13,897 bases of DNA, taken from positions 1 through 13,897 of the forward strand of contig MEHH01000040.1 of assembly GCA_001940755.1 (NCBI GenBank). Direction: 5' to 3'. Below the pieces are notes generated by a model. It was not told where the DNA came from. It made no database searches and saw only the letters and a program-made list of their open reading frames with translations. The stretch comes from Candidatus Heimdallarchaeota archaeon AB_125 (GTDB taxonomy: Archaea > Asgardarchaeota > Heimdallarchaeia > Heimdallarchaeales > Heimdallarchaeaceae). The translations under genes were made by a program, and so were the position numbers. Numbering within the stretch: position 1 is the stretch's first letter; the number at the start of each line of letters is the position of its first letter. Below are positions 1-6,890 of this stretch, one piece after another.

Positions 1-370
1 AGATGTCTCTCGCTGTTCCAGCTCCTCCAGCGAAAAGTAAAATGTCTATGTTAAGATCAAGAAAGTTTTTACAAGCTTGTTTGGTGTCATCCGAGGTTGT
101 TTTTCCTTTAGTTATTGAACCTATGATTCTAGAATTAAAGCCACATTGCTTTGCTACCTGTTCTCCCATTTCCCTCGGATATGTTACTAATTCAATTGAA
201 TTCTTAAGTGGAATAAGTCTTTCTAGTGCTTTAATTGTACGCTGTGGAGATACTTGTTTTGCCCCCAAACGTTTAGCTTCCGTTAAGATAGTCTGACCAT
301 CAGTTCCTTTAAGTCCAACCCTACCCCCCATACCAGCGATAGGGTTTATAATTAAACCTACTTTTTTCAT
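1..370 (-). CDS. ATP-NAD kinase-like protein (AcoX/COG3199 type), partial
   Basis: The reading frame opens at an ATG (370-368) and is still open at the left edge, so only the N-terminal 123 residues are present. Seen: an N-terminal beta strand followed by NPIAGMGGRVGLKGTDG (residues 9-25), a signature of the COG3199/AcoX branch of the ATP-NAD kinase fold. A conserved-looking TTSDDTKQA (91-99) and a glycine-rich loop FAGGAGTARD (113-122) follow. In NAD kinases this loop reads GGDGT and its Asp is catalytic; here residue 117 is Ala (codon GCT). The gene starts 24 nt after the GcvPB-like stop and is probably the last or a late gene of the same operon. By family it would bind ATP/NAD or a related small ligand, but biochemical roles in this branch are poorly defined and the Asp loss adds doubt. 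No strong Shine-Dalgarno precedes the start. Family assignment is fairly sure; activity is not. Confidence 0.8.
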   Translation of the reverse strand, partial: MKKVGLIINPIAGMGGRVGLKGTDGQTILTEAKRLGAKQVSPQRTIKALERLIPLKNSIELVTYPREMGEQVAKQCGFNSRIIGSITKGKTTSDDTKQACKNFLDLNIDILLFAGGAGTARDI

Positions 371-394
371 CTCAAACCATCTTTTCAATCTCTA

Positions 395-1942
395 TTATTT
401 ATTTTTCTTCAAATGTGCTCTCCAAGTGATTGCCCATCTATCAGGATCATCTAATGGTTCATAATCAATTTTATGAACCACGCTTCTATGGGGAGCGGTT
501 TTTACTAATTCGGGATTTTCATACGCTTCTTCTACAACTTTTTTTAATCCTGCAATATATTCATCAATCTCAGCTTTAGAATAAGATTCAGTTGGTTCTA
601 AAGTAAAAGGTTGAGGAACTATGAAAGGATGGTGGCTAGACCACATATGAAAACCAAAATCAACCATTCGACAAGTAATATCTTCCGTTGTAATTCCAGT
701 TTCCTTGTAGAGTTCATCCCAACTATATCGAACTTGTTCAATACGATGCCTTCCCTCTGCATAAGGCGCACTTGCACCACGAAGTTCTAAGACTTTCTTC
801 AGCAAATAATTGTTATTAAGTACAGCAATTTCAGCAACTTCTCTTAATCCTTCACTACCTAAACTCATAATCCAAGAATATGCTTTCAGTATTGCTGGAA
901 CAACTCCATAAAAAGCTCTGACTTTACCTATACTATTTGGAACTTCATTATTGAAGAAGTATTTATCTCCATCAAATTCTACTAAAGGAATTGGTAAATA
1001 TTTAGTAAACTCTTCAGTAGCACCAAGAGCTCCTGCAGCAGGACCACCACATCCATGAGGGGAAGAAAAAGTCTTATGTAAATTAAAGAAGCAAAGATCA
1101 AATCCTGCTTCTTTTGCTCTAGTAATTCCTAAGATTCCATTGGCATTTGCTTGATCATAACCACAAACACCACTAAACTCGTGAACTATTTTTGTAAATT
1201 CCTTTATCTTAGGATTGAAAATTCCAGTATCTTCTGGGTTGGTAATTAGTAATCCAGCAGTACGTTCAGAAACTGCAGTTTTTAAGGCTTCAACAGCTGG
1301 TAAGCCATCTTCATTTGGATAGATATTGATTATATTATATCCTTTAACAACAGGTGCAGCGGCATCTGAAGGATGAGAAAACATTGTAGTTATGATTTCA
1401 TTGCGTTTATCTGCTTCACCATTTGCTTCATGATGGGCTTGAATAATGGAAGCTATAGCAAAAATTGCTTGACTTCCTCCACCTGGTTGGAAGGTAAATT
1501 TATCTAAACCTGAAATTTCCCTGAGATATAAATCTAATTTGTAGATTATTTCCAGAATTCCTTGAACAGTAGATTCATCTTGAGATGGGTGAAGTTCTGT
1601 AAACTTTGGATCTGTAGCAAATTTTTCATTTATTTTTGGGCTATATTTCATTGTGCACGTTCCTTGACCAATGTCAACATTGAAGTCCGCTCCTAGTGTT
1701 TGCTGTGACATTCGAAGGAAGTGTTTCAGTACTTGCATTTGTGACAGTTCTGGTAGATTAGGGAGTTGTTCTCTTATCATATTCTTAGGAAGACTAGATA
1801 TTCCATCTCCAATAATTTGTTCTATCTCTTTCTCTATTTCAGGGAATAGAATACCTCGTTCTCCCTTATTGCTTAATTCAAAGATAACTGGCTCATCCCA
1901 TTTAGCTTGGTGGAAATTCCTAGCTTTGATTTTCCTGCTCAT
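395..1942 (-). CDS. Divergent glycine dehydrogenase (decarboxylating) subunit 2-like PLP enzyme (GcvPB-like)
   Basis: This 515-residue protein resembles the catalytic beta subunit of two-subunit P-protein, a PLP enzyme that decarboxylates glycine and passes the aminomethyl group to H-protein lipoamide. Seen: QAKWDEPVIFE near the N-terminus, GTCTMKYSP (94-102, family GSCTMKYNP), a PLP-ring Asp in YDQANANGILG (D263), the Schiff-base Lys290 in NLHKTFSSPHG, and EPTE (449-452) near the C-terminus. It differs at family signatures: the usual AHGTNPA region reads SHPSDAAAPV (189-198), EPAAGAHGE reads QPGGGSQAI (152-160), and the glycine run after the lysine reads GCGGPAAGA. It is about 40 residues longer than Thermus GcvPB. 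The ATG overlaps the GcvPA-like stop (TAATG) and has a strong ribosome site (GAGGAGGG) 7 nt upstream, so translation is probably coupled. The fold and PLP use are secure; glycine as substrate is uncertain because the active-site surroundings are changed and no H- or T-protein gene is in view. Confidence 0.85.
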   Translation of the reverse strand: MSRKIKARNFHQAKWDEPVIFELSNKGERGILFPEIEKEIEQIIGDGISSLPKNMIREQLPNLPELSQMQVLKHFLRMSQQTLGADFNVDIGQGTCTMKYSPKINEKFATDPKFTELHPSQDESTVQGILEIIYKLDLYLREISGLDKFTFQPGGGSQAIFAIASIIQAHHEANGEADKRNEIITTMFSHPSDAAAPVVKGYNIINIYPNEDGLPAVEALKTAVSERTAGLLITNPEDTGIFNPKIKEFTKIVHEFSGVCGYDQANANGILGITRAKEAGFDLCFFNLHKTFSSPHGCGGPAAGALGATEEFTKYLPIPLVEFDGDKYFFNNEVPNSIGKVRAFYGVVPAILKAYSWIMSLGSEGLREVAEIAVLNNNYLLKKVLELRGASAPYAEGRHRIEQVRYSWDELYKETGITTEDITCRMVDFGFHMWSSHHPFIVPQPFTLEPTESYSKAEIDEYIAGLKKVVEEAYENPELVKTAPHRSVVHKIDYEPLDDPDRWAITWRAHLKKNK

Positions 1943-3345
1943 TATATTCCCTCCTCATTCAAAAATTCATTTACCGTCTGAGTAAGTCTATCTATATCCT
2001 CTTTGGAATGAATTTCTGTCACACAATAGACTGCACAGTTTCCCAGTTCAGGAAACTCACTAGAAATATCTTTACCTCCAAAAATACCCTTTTCGAGTAA
2101 AGCTTTGTTTATTTCATCAACCGTTTTTCCTGAATCGCTAAAATCTACAACAAATTCTTTGAAATGAGATGATAGGGAAAATGGAATGCTTATCCCTTTT
2201 ACCTCAGAAAATTTCTTGATGGCATATTGAGATTTTTGTAAGATTAGTTGTCCTAAATCTTTCATCCCATGTGGTCCAGCAAGGGCTAAATATACCCCTG
2301 CAGTAATTCCCCACAATGCTGAAGCAGTTCCAATAAATTCCTTGCCTTCAATTCTATCATGAAAAGATGTTCTATCATAGGTAACATCACCAAACCCATG
2401 TTCTCCCTCAACAGCTGTTGTGGTTATTCCAAAAAGACGAGAAGGATACTCCATTACATATTGTTCTTCATCTCTAGTAGCAATAAAACCCGCAAGACTT
2501 CCTCCATACTGCATATGCACACCTAAACCTTGGATGTCACCACAAATAATATCTGCTCCATAATTGCTTGGAGGTATTAATACTCCTAAGGAAATAGGAT
2601 CAACACCTACAAGGCTTAATGCACCATGCGTGTGAGTAATATCTGCGATAATTTTACCCTGGTCTTCTATACAACCAAGATATGAAGGGTTTTCAAAATA
2701 GATAGCAGCTGTACTAGATGATATTTTTTCCTTTAAATCAGCGATGTTAATCTTCCCAGTTTCTTTATCAAATTTGACTAATTGAATTTTAATAACTGGT
2801 TTACAGTAGTTTCTGATTATTGAAAGCCTATCTGGTGAGATGGATTCAGCGATTAATACTTCTGTACGTTTTGTAATTCTCGCTGCCATCCTTATAGAGG
2901 TGCTAGCAGCTTGACCCCAGTCATATGTTGGTACATTAACTACATCCATATCTAGAAGTTCTCCCATCATACTAGCATACTCAAAAAGTGCCTGAAATCT
3001 ACCGTGATCTTCATAGGGTTCTCCAGCATATGCAGTTAAAAATTCAGAACGTTGGTTGATTTCATCACATATTGCAGGAACGTAATGTTGCCAGCAATCT
3101 CCCCCTAAGAAACTCAGGTTCTCTTGACATGTTTGATTTTTTGCAAGAATCTGATTAACATGTTTTTTGAGGTCATATTCTGAGAGAAAAGGTTCAGGTA
3201 GATTCATTTTTCCTTTAAATCTCAAATCCTCCGGAATATCCTCATATAATTCATCTATAGTGCTTACACCAATCTCTTCCAACATTTGTGCTTTTATTTC
3301 TGGAACAGAATTAGGAATGTAAGGGTGTACTTTCTTTTTACTCAT
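1942..3345 (-). CDS. Divergent glycine dehydrogenase (decarboxylating) subunit 1-like protein (GcvPA-like)
   Basis: The 467-residue protein aligns by eye along its whole length with the alpha (non-catalytic) subunit of two-subunit P-protein. Matching landmarks: FLGGDCWQHYVPAI (79-92), RSEFLTAY (99-106), ALFEYASMMGEL (119-130), DPISLGVLIPPSNYGADI (249-266), GDIQGLG (269-275), YGGSLAGFIAT (280-290) and a C-terminal small domain ending in VTEIHSKEDI. In the bona fide subunit TAY is followed by TPYQPE(I/V)SQG and the later segment reads LQTREQHIRREKATSNI; here these are AGEPYEDHGR (107-116) and a longer unrelated stretch (about 318-340, ending EGKEFIGT). Such coordinated loss suggests a specialised paralog rather than an ordinary glycine-cleavage subunit. 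The ATG overlaps the stop of the upstream dehydrogenase (TAATG), and its GGAGG ribosome site lies inside that gene's last codons. It probably forms a heterodimer with the next gene product. Family is sure; substrate is not. Confidence 0.85.
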   Translation of the reverse strand: MSKKKVHPYIPNSVPEIKAQMLEEIGVSTIDELYEDIPEDLRFKGKMNLPEPFLSEYDLKKHVNQILAKNQTCQENLSFLGGDCWQHYVPAICDEINQRSEFLTAYAGEPYEDHGRFQALFEYASMMGELLDMDVVNVPTYDWGQAASTSIRMAARITKRTEVLIAESISPDRLSIIRNYCKPVIKIQLVKFDKETGKINIADLKEKISSSTAAIYFENPSYLGCIEDQGKIIADITHTHGALSLVGVDPISLGVLIPPSNYGADIICGDIQGLGVHMQYGGSLAGFIATRDEEQYVMEYPSRLFGITTTAVEGEHGFGDVTYDRTSFHDRIEGKEFIGTASALWGITAGVYLALAGPHGMKDLGQLILQKSQYAIKKFSEVKGISIPFSLSSHFKEFVVDFSDSGKTVDEINKALLEKGIFGGKDISSEFPELGNCAVYCVTEIHSKEDIDRLTQTVNEFLNEEGI

Positions 3346-4136
3346 TAAGCAATTCCTCCCCCATCAACAATTAGTGATACACCTGTTACCCAGCTTGAAA
3401 GATCGCTAGCAAGGTAAAGAACTGTTTTAGCTACATCTAAGGGTTCACCTACACGATTGAGAGGACGGTCTGCAGCTTCTTTCATGAACTCCGCTTCATC
3501 AACACCTAGCTGTTCTGCTTCACCACGTAAAAGAGGTGTATCAATATCTCCTGGGCAAACACAATTAACTCTAATCCCTTGTTTTCCATGGTCAATCGCC
3601 ATTGCACGAGTCATATTAACAACGCCACCTTTAGCTGCGCAATAAGCTACTGCATCTGGACCACCCTTGATACCCCATCCAGATCCTGTGTTAATGATGC
3701 TTCCTCCTTTACCTTTAATCATAATTGGAATTACTTGTCGAGAAAGAAGATAAATAGATTTTAGATTAACATCAATTATTAAATCCCATTCCTCTTCTTC
3801 TAAATCTAGAACGTTTTTACGACGAATAACTCCTGCATTATTGAATAAAATATCAATTTTGCCAAATTCTTCATAAATTGCTTTAGTTATACTCTTACAA
3901 TCAGAATCAGAAGTTACATCACATAAGAAGAATTTAGCCTTTCCTCCAGAACTATTGATTCCTTCTGCTACTTCAACACCCCCTGCTTCATTAATATCAA
4001 TTAACACCATTCTTGCTCCAGCATCTGACAGTAACTTAGCAGTAGCTAAACCTATACCTGAAGCTGCTCCTGTAACTATCGCAACTTTACCCTCCAAAGA
4101 AATCATGCTCATTAATTTTTTGTTTACATTACCCAT
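3345..4136 (-). CDS. Short-chain dehydrogenase/reductase (SDR), classical type
   Basis: A 263-residue cytosolic oxidoreductase with a complete classical SDR set: the TGAASGIG nucleotide-binding turn (22-29), an Asp at the end of the second beta strand (D47, usually favouring NAD over NADP), NNAG (99-102), catalytic Ser152, Tyr165 and Lys169 in YCAAK, and a C-terminal GVSLIVDGG typical of the glucose-dehydrogenase/FabG-like subgroup. The start chosen has a GGAAG ribosome site 9 nt upstream; inner ATGs at residues 9 and 11 are possible, since many relatives begin near SLEGKVAIVTG. It lies 21 nt after the stop of the other SDR and overlaps the GcvPA-like start, so it is in the same transcript. 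The substrate cannot be read from the sequence. From context it may make or use a ketone or alcohol intermediate linked to the PLP decarboxylase-like pair. Confidence 0.92.
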   Translation of the reverse strand: MGNVNKKLMSMISLEGKVAIVTGAASGIGLATAKLLSDAGARMVLIDINEAGGVEVAEGINSSGGKAKFFLCDVTSDSDCKSITKAIYEEFGKIDILFNNAGVIRRKNVLDLEEEEWDLIIDVNLKSIYLLSRQVIPIMIKGKGGSIINTGSGWGIKGGPDAVAYCAAKGGVVNMTRAMAIDHGKQGIRVNCVCPGDIDTPLLRGEAEQLGVDEAEFMKEAADRPLNRVGEPLDVAKTVLYLASDLSSWVTGVSLIVDGGGIA

Positions 4137-4157
4137 AGTTTTCTACTTCCAGCTCAA

Positions 4158-4925
4158 TTATTCCTCTAGCGGTGAATAAGGTCCTGCTGTTTCCCCCCCA
4201 TCGATGGCTATTGCTTGTCCAGTAATATATGCAGCTTCTGATGAAGACAGGAATGCGAATAAACTAGCAACTTCTTCTGGTTCCGCATGACGATTCAGGG
4301 GTATTTTTGAATTAATCTCTTCTAACATTTCCGGCGTATATTCTGCTTTTTGCATTGGAGTAAGAACATAACCAGGACATATTGCGTTTACTCTTAACCA
4401 TGGAGCAAATTCAAGAGCCAATGATTTAGCTAAGATAATAACACCTGCCTTTGAACTATTGTAATCTGTATATAATGGGTGACCTTCAATGCCATTAGTT
4501 GAAGCTGTTAACAGAACTACGCCAGAACGTTGTTCTTTCATTCTAGTTATTGCTTCTTTAGTACAAAGGAACATTCCATCTAAGTTTACTCGAAGAACTT
4601 TAGACCATTGTTCATAATCTATTTTCAAAAATGGTTTACGAAAACTTATTCCTGCATTGGAAATTAATATGTCAATACCTCCTAAAGTATCGTCTATTTT
4701 TTCAAATGCAAGTTTGATTTCTTCTGGATTGCTGACATCAGCATGAACTCCACCTTTGAGCTCAGGAATAGTAGTTAGTACTTTAGTTAGCTCATCTTTA
4801 TTCCAATCAATGATAACAACATTTGCACCTTCATTGATAAATCGTTTAACAGTAGCCAAACCTATACCACTAGCTCCACCAGTAATAACTACTCTCTTTT
4901 CTTCAAGATCCTTGTAAATACCCAT
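4158..4925 (-). CDS. Short-chain dehydrogenase/reductase (SDR), classical type, first gene of operon
   Basis: A 255-residue SDR when started at ATG 4925: MGIYKDLEEKRVVITGGASGIG is a typical SDR beginning. The frame stays open to a TTG at 4991, giving 277 aa, but that start would lie upstream of the TATA-like box at 4956-4969, so the shorter form is preferred. Motifs (short-form numbering): TGGASGIG 15-22, Asp40 after strand 2 (suggests NAD), SNAG 89-92 (Asn-to-Ser at the first position of NNAG), Ser142, Tyr155 and Lys159 in YNSSK, and a GQAIAIDGG C-terminal motif. It is clearly diverged from its neighbour SDR, so the two probably catalyse different steps rather than being a fresh duplication. 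It heads the minus-strand operon that continues with the second SDR, the P-protein-like pair and the NAD-kinase-like gene. Substrate unknown. Confidence 0.9.
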   Translation of the reverse strand: MGIYKDLEEKRVVITGGASGIGLATVKRFINEGANVVIIDWNKDELTKVLTTIPELKGGVHADVSNPEEIKLAFEKIDDTLGGIDILISNAGISFRKPFLKIDYEQWSKVLRVNLDGMFLCTKEAITRMKEQRSGVVLLTASTNGIEGHPLYTDYNSSKAGVIILAKSLALEFAPWLRVNAICPGYVLTPMQKAEYTPEMLEEINSKIPLNRHAEPEEVASLFAFLSSSEAAYITGQAIAIDGGETAGPYSPLEE

Positions 4926-4955
4926 ATTATTCACTGTTCTATACTTTGGATAATC

Positions 4956-4969
4956 ATATTTTATCTTTT
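4956..4969 (-). promoter_or_regulatory. Probable archaeal promoter (BRE/TATA) of the SDR-GcvP-like operon
   Basis: On the minus strand this reads AAAAGATAAAATAT, a purine-rich BRE-like stretch followed by an A/T box. Its centre is about 35 nt before the ATG at 4925, so initiation about 25 nt downstream would give a leaderless or very short-leader mRNA. This supports the 4925 start over TTG 4991. Visual match only. Confidence 0.45.
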
Positions 4970-5158
4970 CGTTGACATTTATGGGTGACAAGATGTCTTG
5001 AAAATTCAGAAATTGATTATCGCACTGATTATTTCCATCTTAACTTTGAAAAAAGCTAATAGAAGCTTCGAGAAAGCTGTTTTCGAGGATATTGTCGGAA
5101 AAAACACCACGCAAATAATACGAAAATAATGCGCAATTTACGCAAAAGTCACAAAAGG

Positions 5159-5166
5159 TTTAATTA
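5159..5166 (+). promoter_or_regulatory. Probable TATA box of the PAP2 phosphatase gene
   Basis: TTTAATTA preceded by AAAAGG (BRE-like) is centred about 29 nt before the ATG at 5192, the spacing expected for a leaderless archaeal transcript. It decides for the 5192 start, since the in-frame ATG at 5129 is upstream of the box. The 266-bp divergent gap 4926-5191 holds only this box and the facing operon promoter that I can recognise, plus minor AT-rich repeats. Confidence 0.45.
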
Positions 5167-5191
5167 TTTCTTGCGCTTCAACGTTTCTATT

Positions 5192-6187
5192 ATGAAAAAA
5201 CGAAATCTAATTGCAATCATAATGTCGGTAGTGGGAGTAGCTTTCATTGTAGCTGCAATGGTACTTGTATATATATATGGAAGAGGAACAACCACTTTGG
5301 ATTATATGATTTCTGATTTCTTTTTGAATAGCAGTTCGAGTATTGGTAAAAGAATATTTAGCACAATTACTTATCTAGGAGAAGCTATCATTTACGTTGC
5401 TGTTTTAGTTATTTTGTACTATGTGTGGGATAAAAAGAAAGCATATAGAGCAATTGTTGCTTTGGTATCAACAACTGTAATAAATGCTTCAGCAAAATTA
5501 GCTTTCAAATTACCTCGACCTGATGATACTTTTGGACACAAAATAGATGAAACAAGTTATGGTTTACCTAGTGGTCATACTCAAATGAGCACCGACTTTT
5601 GGGGTGTTCTTGGTTCTTTTGTTGTCAAGTGGGGAATGTTATCCATATCAATTGTGCTTCCTTTGTTAATTGCTTTCTCTAGAATTTATCTAGTGGAACA
5701 TTGGTTTACTGATGTCTTAATGGGATTTGGTATTGGATTAATTTTCTTAGCAATTTTTATAGTAGTACTCAAACCTGTAGAGAACTATTTTGAGGATAAA
5801 TCAACTACAACAAAGATACTTTGGAGCATAGCAACAAGTATAATATTCGCAACTCCTATAGTACTACTAAATCTGTTTCCCTCTGTAGAATTGGAATCAA
5901 TGGTAGACAACTTGAGTTACATTGCTGTCTTTACAGCAGTTTCTATTTCTTATGCAATAGAAGGTAAAGTTGTTGGTTTTGATAATAAGATGGATAAATG
6001 GTGGAAAGGTATACTAAGAGTATTATTTGCTGTAGTTATTCTTGCAGGAGTGTTCCTCTATGGTATGTTCTTTGATCCAGAGCCAGCAACAACTTTGAAA
6101 ATGGTGTTAGATCTTGTGATCTATGCATTATTGGGACCAGTATTGATTCTACTATTACCTTGGATAATAAAGAAACTCAATCTATAA
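5192..6187 (+). CDS. PAP2-superfamily membrane phosphatase
   Basis: A 331-residue integral membrane protein of the type 2 phosphatidic acid phosphatase family, which removes phosphate from lipid phosphates such as polyprenyl or phosphatidyl phosphates at the membrane face. The three-part signature is intact: K102xxxxxxR109P, PSGH (126-129) and SRxxxxxHxxxD (S163, R164, H170, D174). Hydrophobic segments occur near residues 7-30, 65-80, 88-98, 140-160, 176-196, 209-230, 240-255 and 275-330, more than the usual six, because an extra C-terminal hydrophobic region follows the PAP2 domain. The start at 5192 is preferred over ATG 5129 because the latter adds a basic 21-residue leader (MRNLRKSHKR...) upstream of the likely TATA box. 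It is a single-gene unit, divergent from the SDR operon and closed by a hairpin terminator. Whether the substrate is dolichyl/undecaprenyl pyrophosphate or another lipid cannot be told. Confidence 0.9.
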   Translation: MKKRNLIAIIMSVVGVAFIVAAMVLVYIYGRGTTTLDYMISDFFLNSSSSIGKRIFSTITYLGEAIIYVAVLVILYYVWDKKKAYRAIVALVSTTVINASAKLAFKLPRPDDTFGHKIDETSYGLPSGHTQMSTDFWGVLGSFVVKWGMLSISIVLPLLIAFSRIYLVEHWFTDVLMGFGIGLIFLAIFIVVLKPVENYFEDKSTTTKILWSIATSIIFATPIVLLNLFPSVELESMVDNLSYIAVFTAVSISYAIEGKVVGFDNKMDKWWKGILRVLFAVVILAGVFLYGMFFDPEPATTLKMVLDLVIYALLGPVLILLLPWIIKKLNL

Positions 6188-6191
6188 TACA

Positions 6192-6220
6192 GGAGAATTC
6201 TTTCTCCCTTTTCTTTTCTT
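6192..6220 (+). terminator. Hairpin plus pyrimidine/T-rich terminator after PAP2 gene
   Basis: GGAGAA (6192-6197) pairs perfectly with TTCTCC (6202-6207) around a 4-nt loop. It is followed by a T-rich run (CCTTTTCTTTTCTT), starting 4 nt after the stop codon. T-rich tracts terminate archaeal transcription; the hairpin is an additional feature. Confidence 0.55.
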
Positions 6221-6258
6221 AAAGACTCTTCTAAGATATTCTGTCGCTCAACATTAGA

Positions 6259-6266
6259 TTTTTAAA
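6259..6266 (+). promoter_or_regulatory. Probable TATA box of the rps7-rpl10e unit
   Basis: TTTTTAAA lies about 43 nt before the S7 ATG, which would give a short leader of roughly 15-20 nt. A weak GTGGA ribosome site lies just before the start. Visual call. Confidence 0.4.
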
Positions 6267-6305
6267 CGTAGCTGGTTTTGCTAAATTAGTTGAAGTGGAA
6301 TCAAA

Positions 6306-6875
6306 ATGAGTGATGAAATCAAGCTCTTTGGTAAATGGGATTTAAGTGAAGTATCAGTATCTGACTTAGGTTTACAAAGATATATCTCTCTTAAACCAGT
6401 ATACTTCCCACATTCTGGTGGAAGACACCAAGATCAACGTTTCAAAAAAGCAGAAATGAACATTGTCGAAAGATTCGTTAATAAATTAATGAAAAAGGGC
6501 AAAAATGCTGGAAAGAAACAAAAAGCAATAAACATTGTTAGAGTTGCATTTGAGATTATATATGAAAGAACTGGAAACAACCCTGTTCAAGTTCTTATAA
6601 ATGCAATCTGTAAAGTAGCACCAAGAGAAGAAACAACTCGTTTAACCTATGGTGGAGTAGCACAGCATATATCTGTAGATGTAGCACCAAGCAGAAGGGT
6701 TGATTTAGCATTAAGATTCATAGCTAACGCAATAAAGCAAAAGAGCTTCAATAACATCAAAAGTGTTGATGAGGTTGTCGCTGAAGAATTGATCGTTGCA
6801 TCAACAGGTGATCAAGGAAGCTCAGCTGTTAAAAGGAAACAAGAAATAGAGCGAATCGCTCTATCAGCAAGATAA
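6306..6875 (+). CDS. rps7: 30S ribosomal protein S7 (uS7), archaeal type
   Basis: A 189-residue archaeal/eukaryotic-style uS7, which binds the 3' major domain of 16S rRNA in the small-subunit head near the exit site. Family hallmarks are seen throughout: LFGKWDL and YISLKPVYFPHSGGRH near the N-terminus, NIVERFVNKLM (53-63), GNNPVQVLINAI (95-106), PREETTRLTYGGVAQHISVDVAPSRR around 112-135, and a basic C-terminus ending KRKQEIERIALSAR. In most archaea rps7 sits after rps12 and before the EF-2/EF-1A genes in the str operon; here it is followed 15 nt later by L10e and preceded by an unrelated phosphatase. The product is complete with no odd residues noticed. Confidence 0.97.
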   Translation: MSDEIKLFGKWDLSEVSVSDLGLQRYISLKPVYFPHSGGRHQDQRFKKAEMNIVERFVNKLMKKGKNAGKKQKAINIVRVAFEIIYERTGNNPVQVLINAICKVAPREETTRLTYGGVAQHISVDVAPSRRVDLALRFIANAIKQKSFNNIKSVDEVVAEELIVASTGDQGSSAVKRKQEIERIALSAR

Positions 6876-6890
6876 GGTAAGTTGAGAAAA

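Noticed and set aside
3..296. Plus-strand 97-residue open frame at the left edge
   Set aside because: It is antisense to the NAD-kinase-like gene, whose minus-strand translation has clear family motifs; the plus frame has none.
4926..4991. 22-residue N-terminal extension of the first SDR from TTG 4991
   Set aside because: No ribosome site, upstream of the likely TATA box, and the sequence is not SDR-like; the ATG at 4925 starts a typical SDR.
5060..5100. Small inverted and direct repeats (AGCTT/AAGCT, TTCGAG) in the divergent gap
   Set aside because: Short, imperfect and AT-rich; not distinguishable from chance without comparison.
5129..5191. 21-residue N-terminal extension of the PAP2 protein
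   Set aside because: It precedes the likely promoter box at 5159-5166 and is not protein-family sequence; ATG 5192 fits better.
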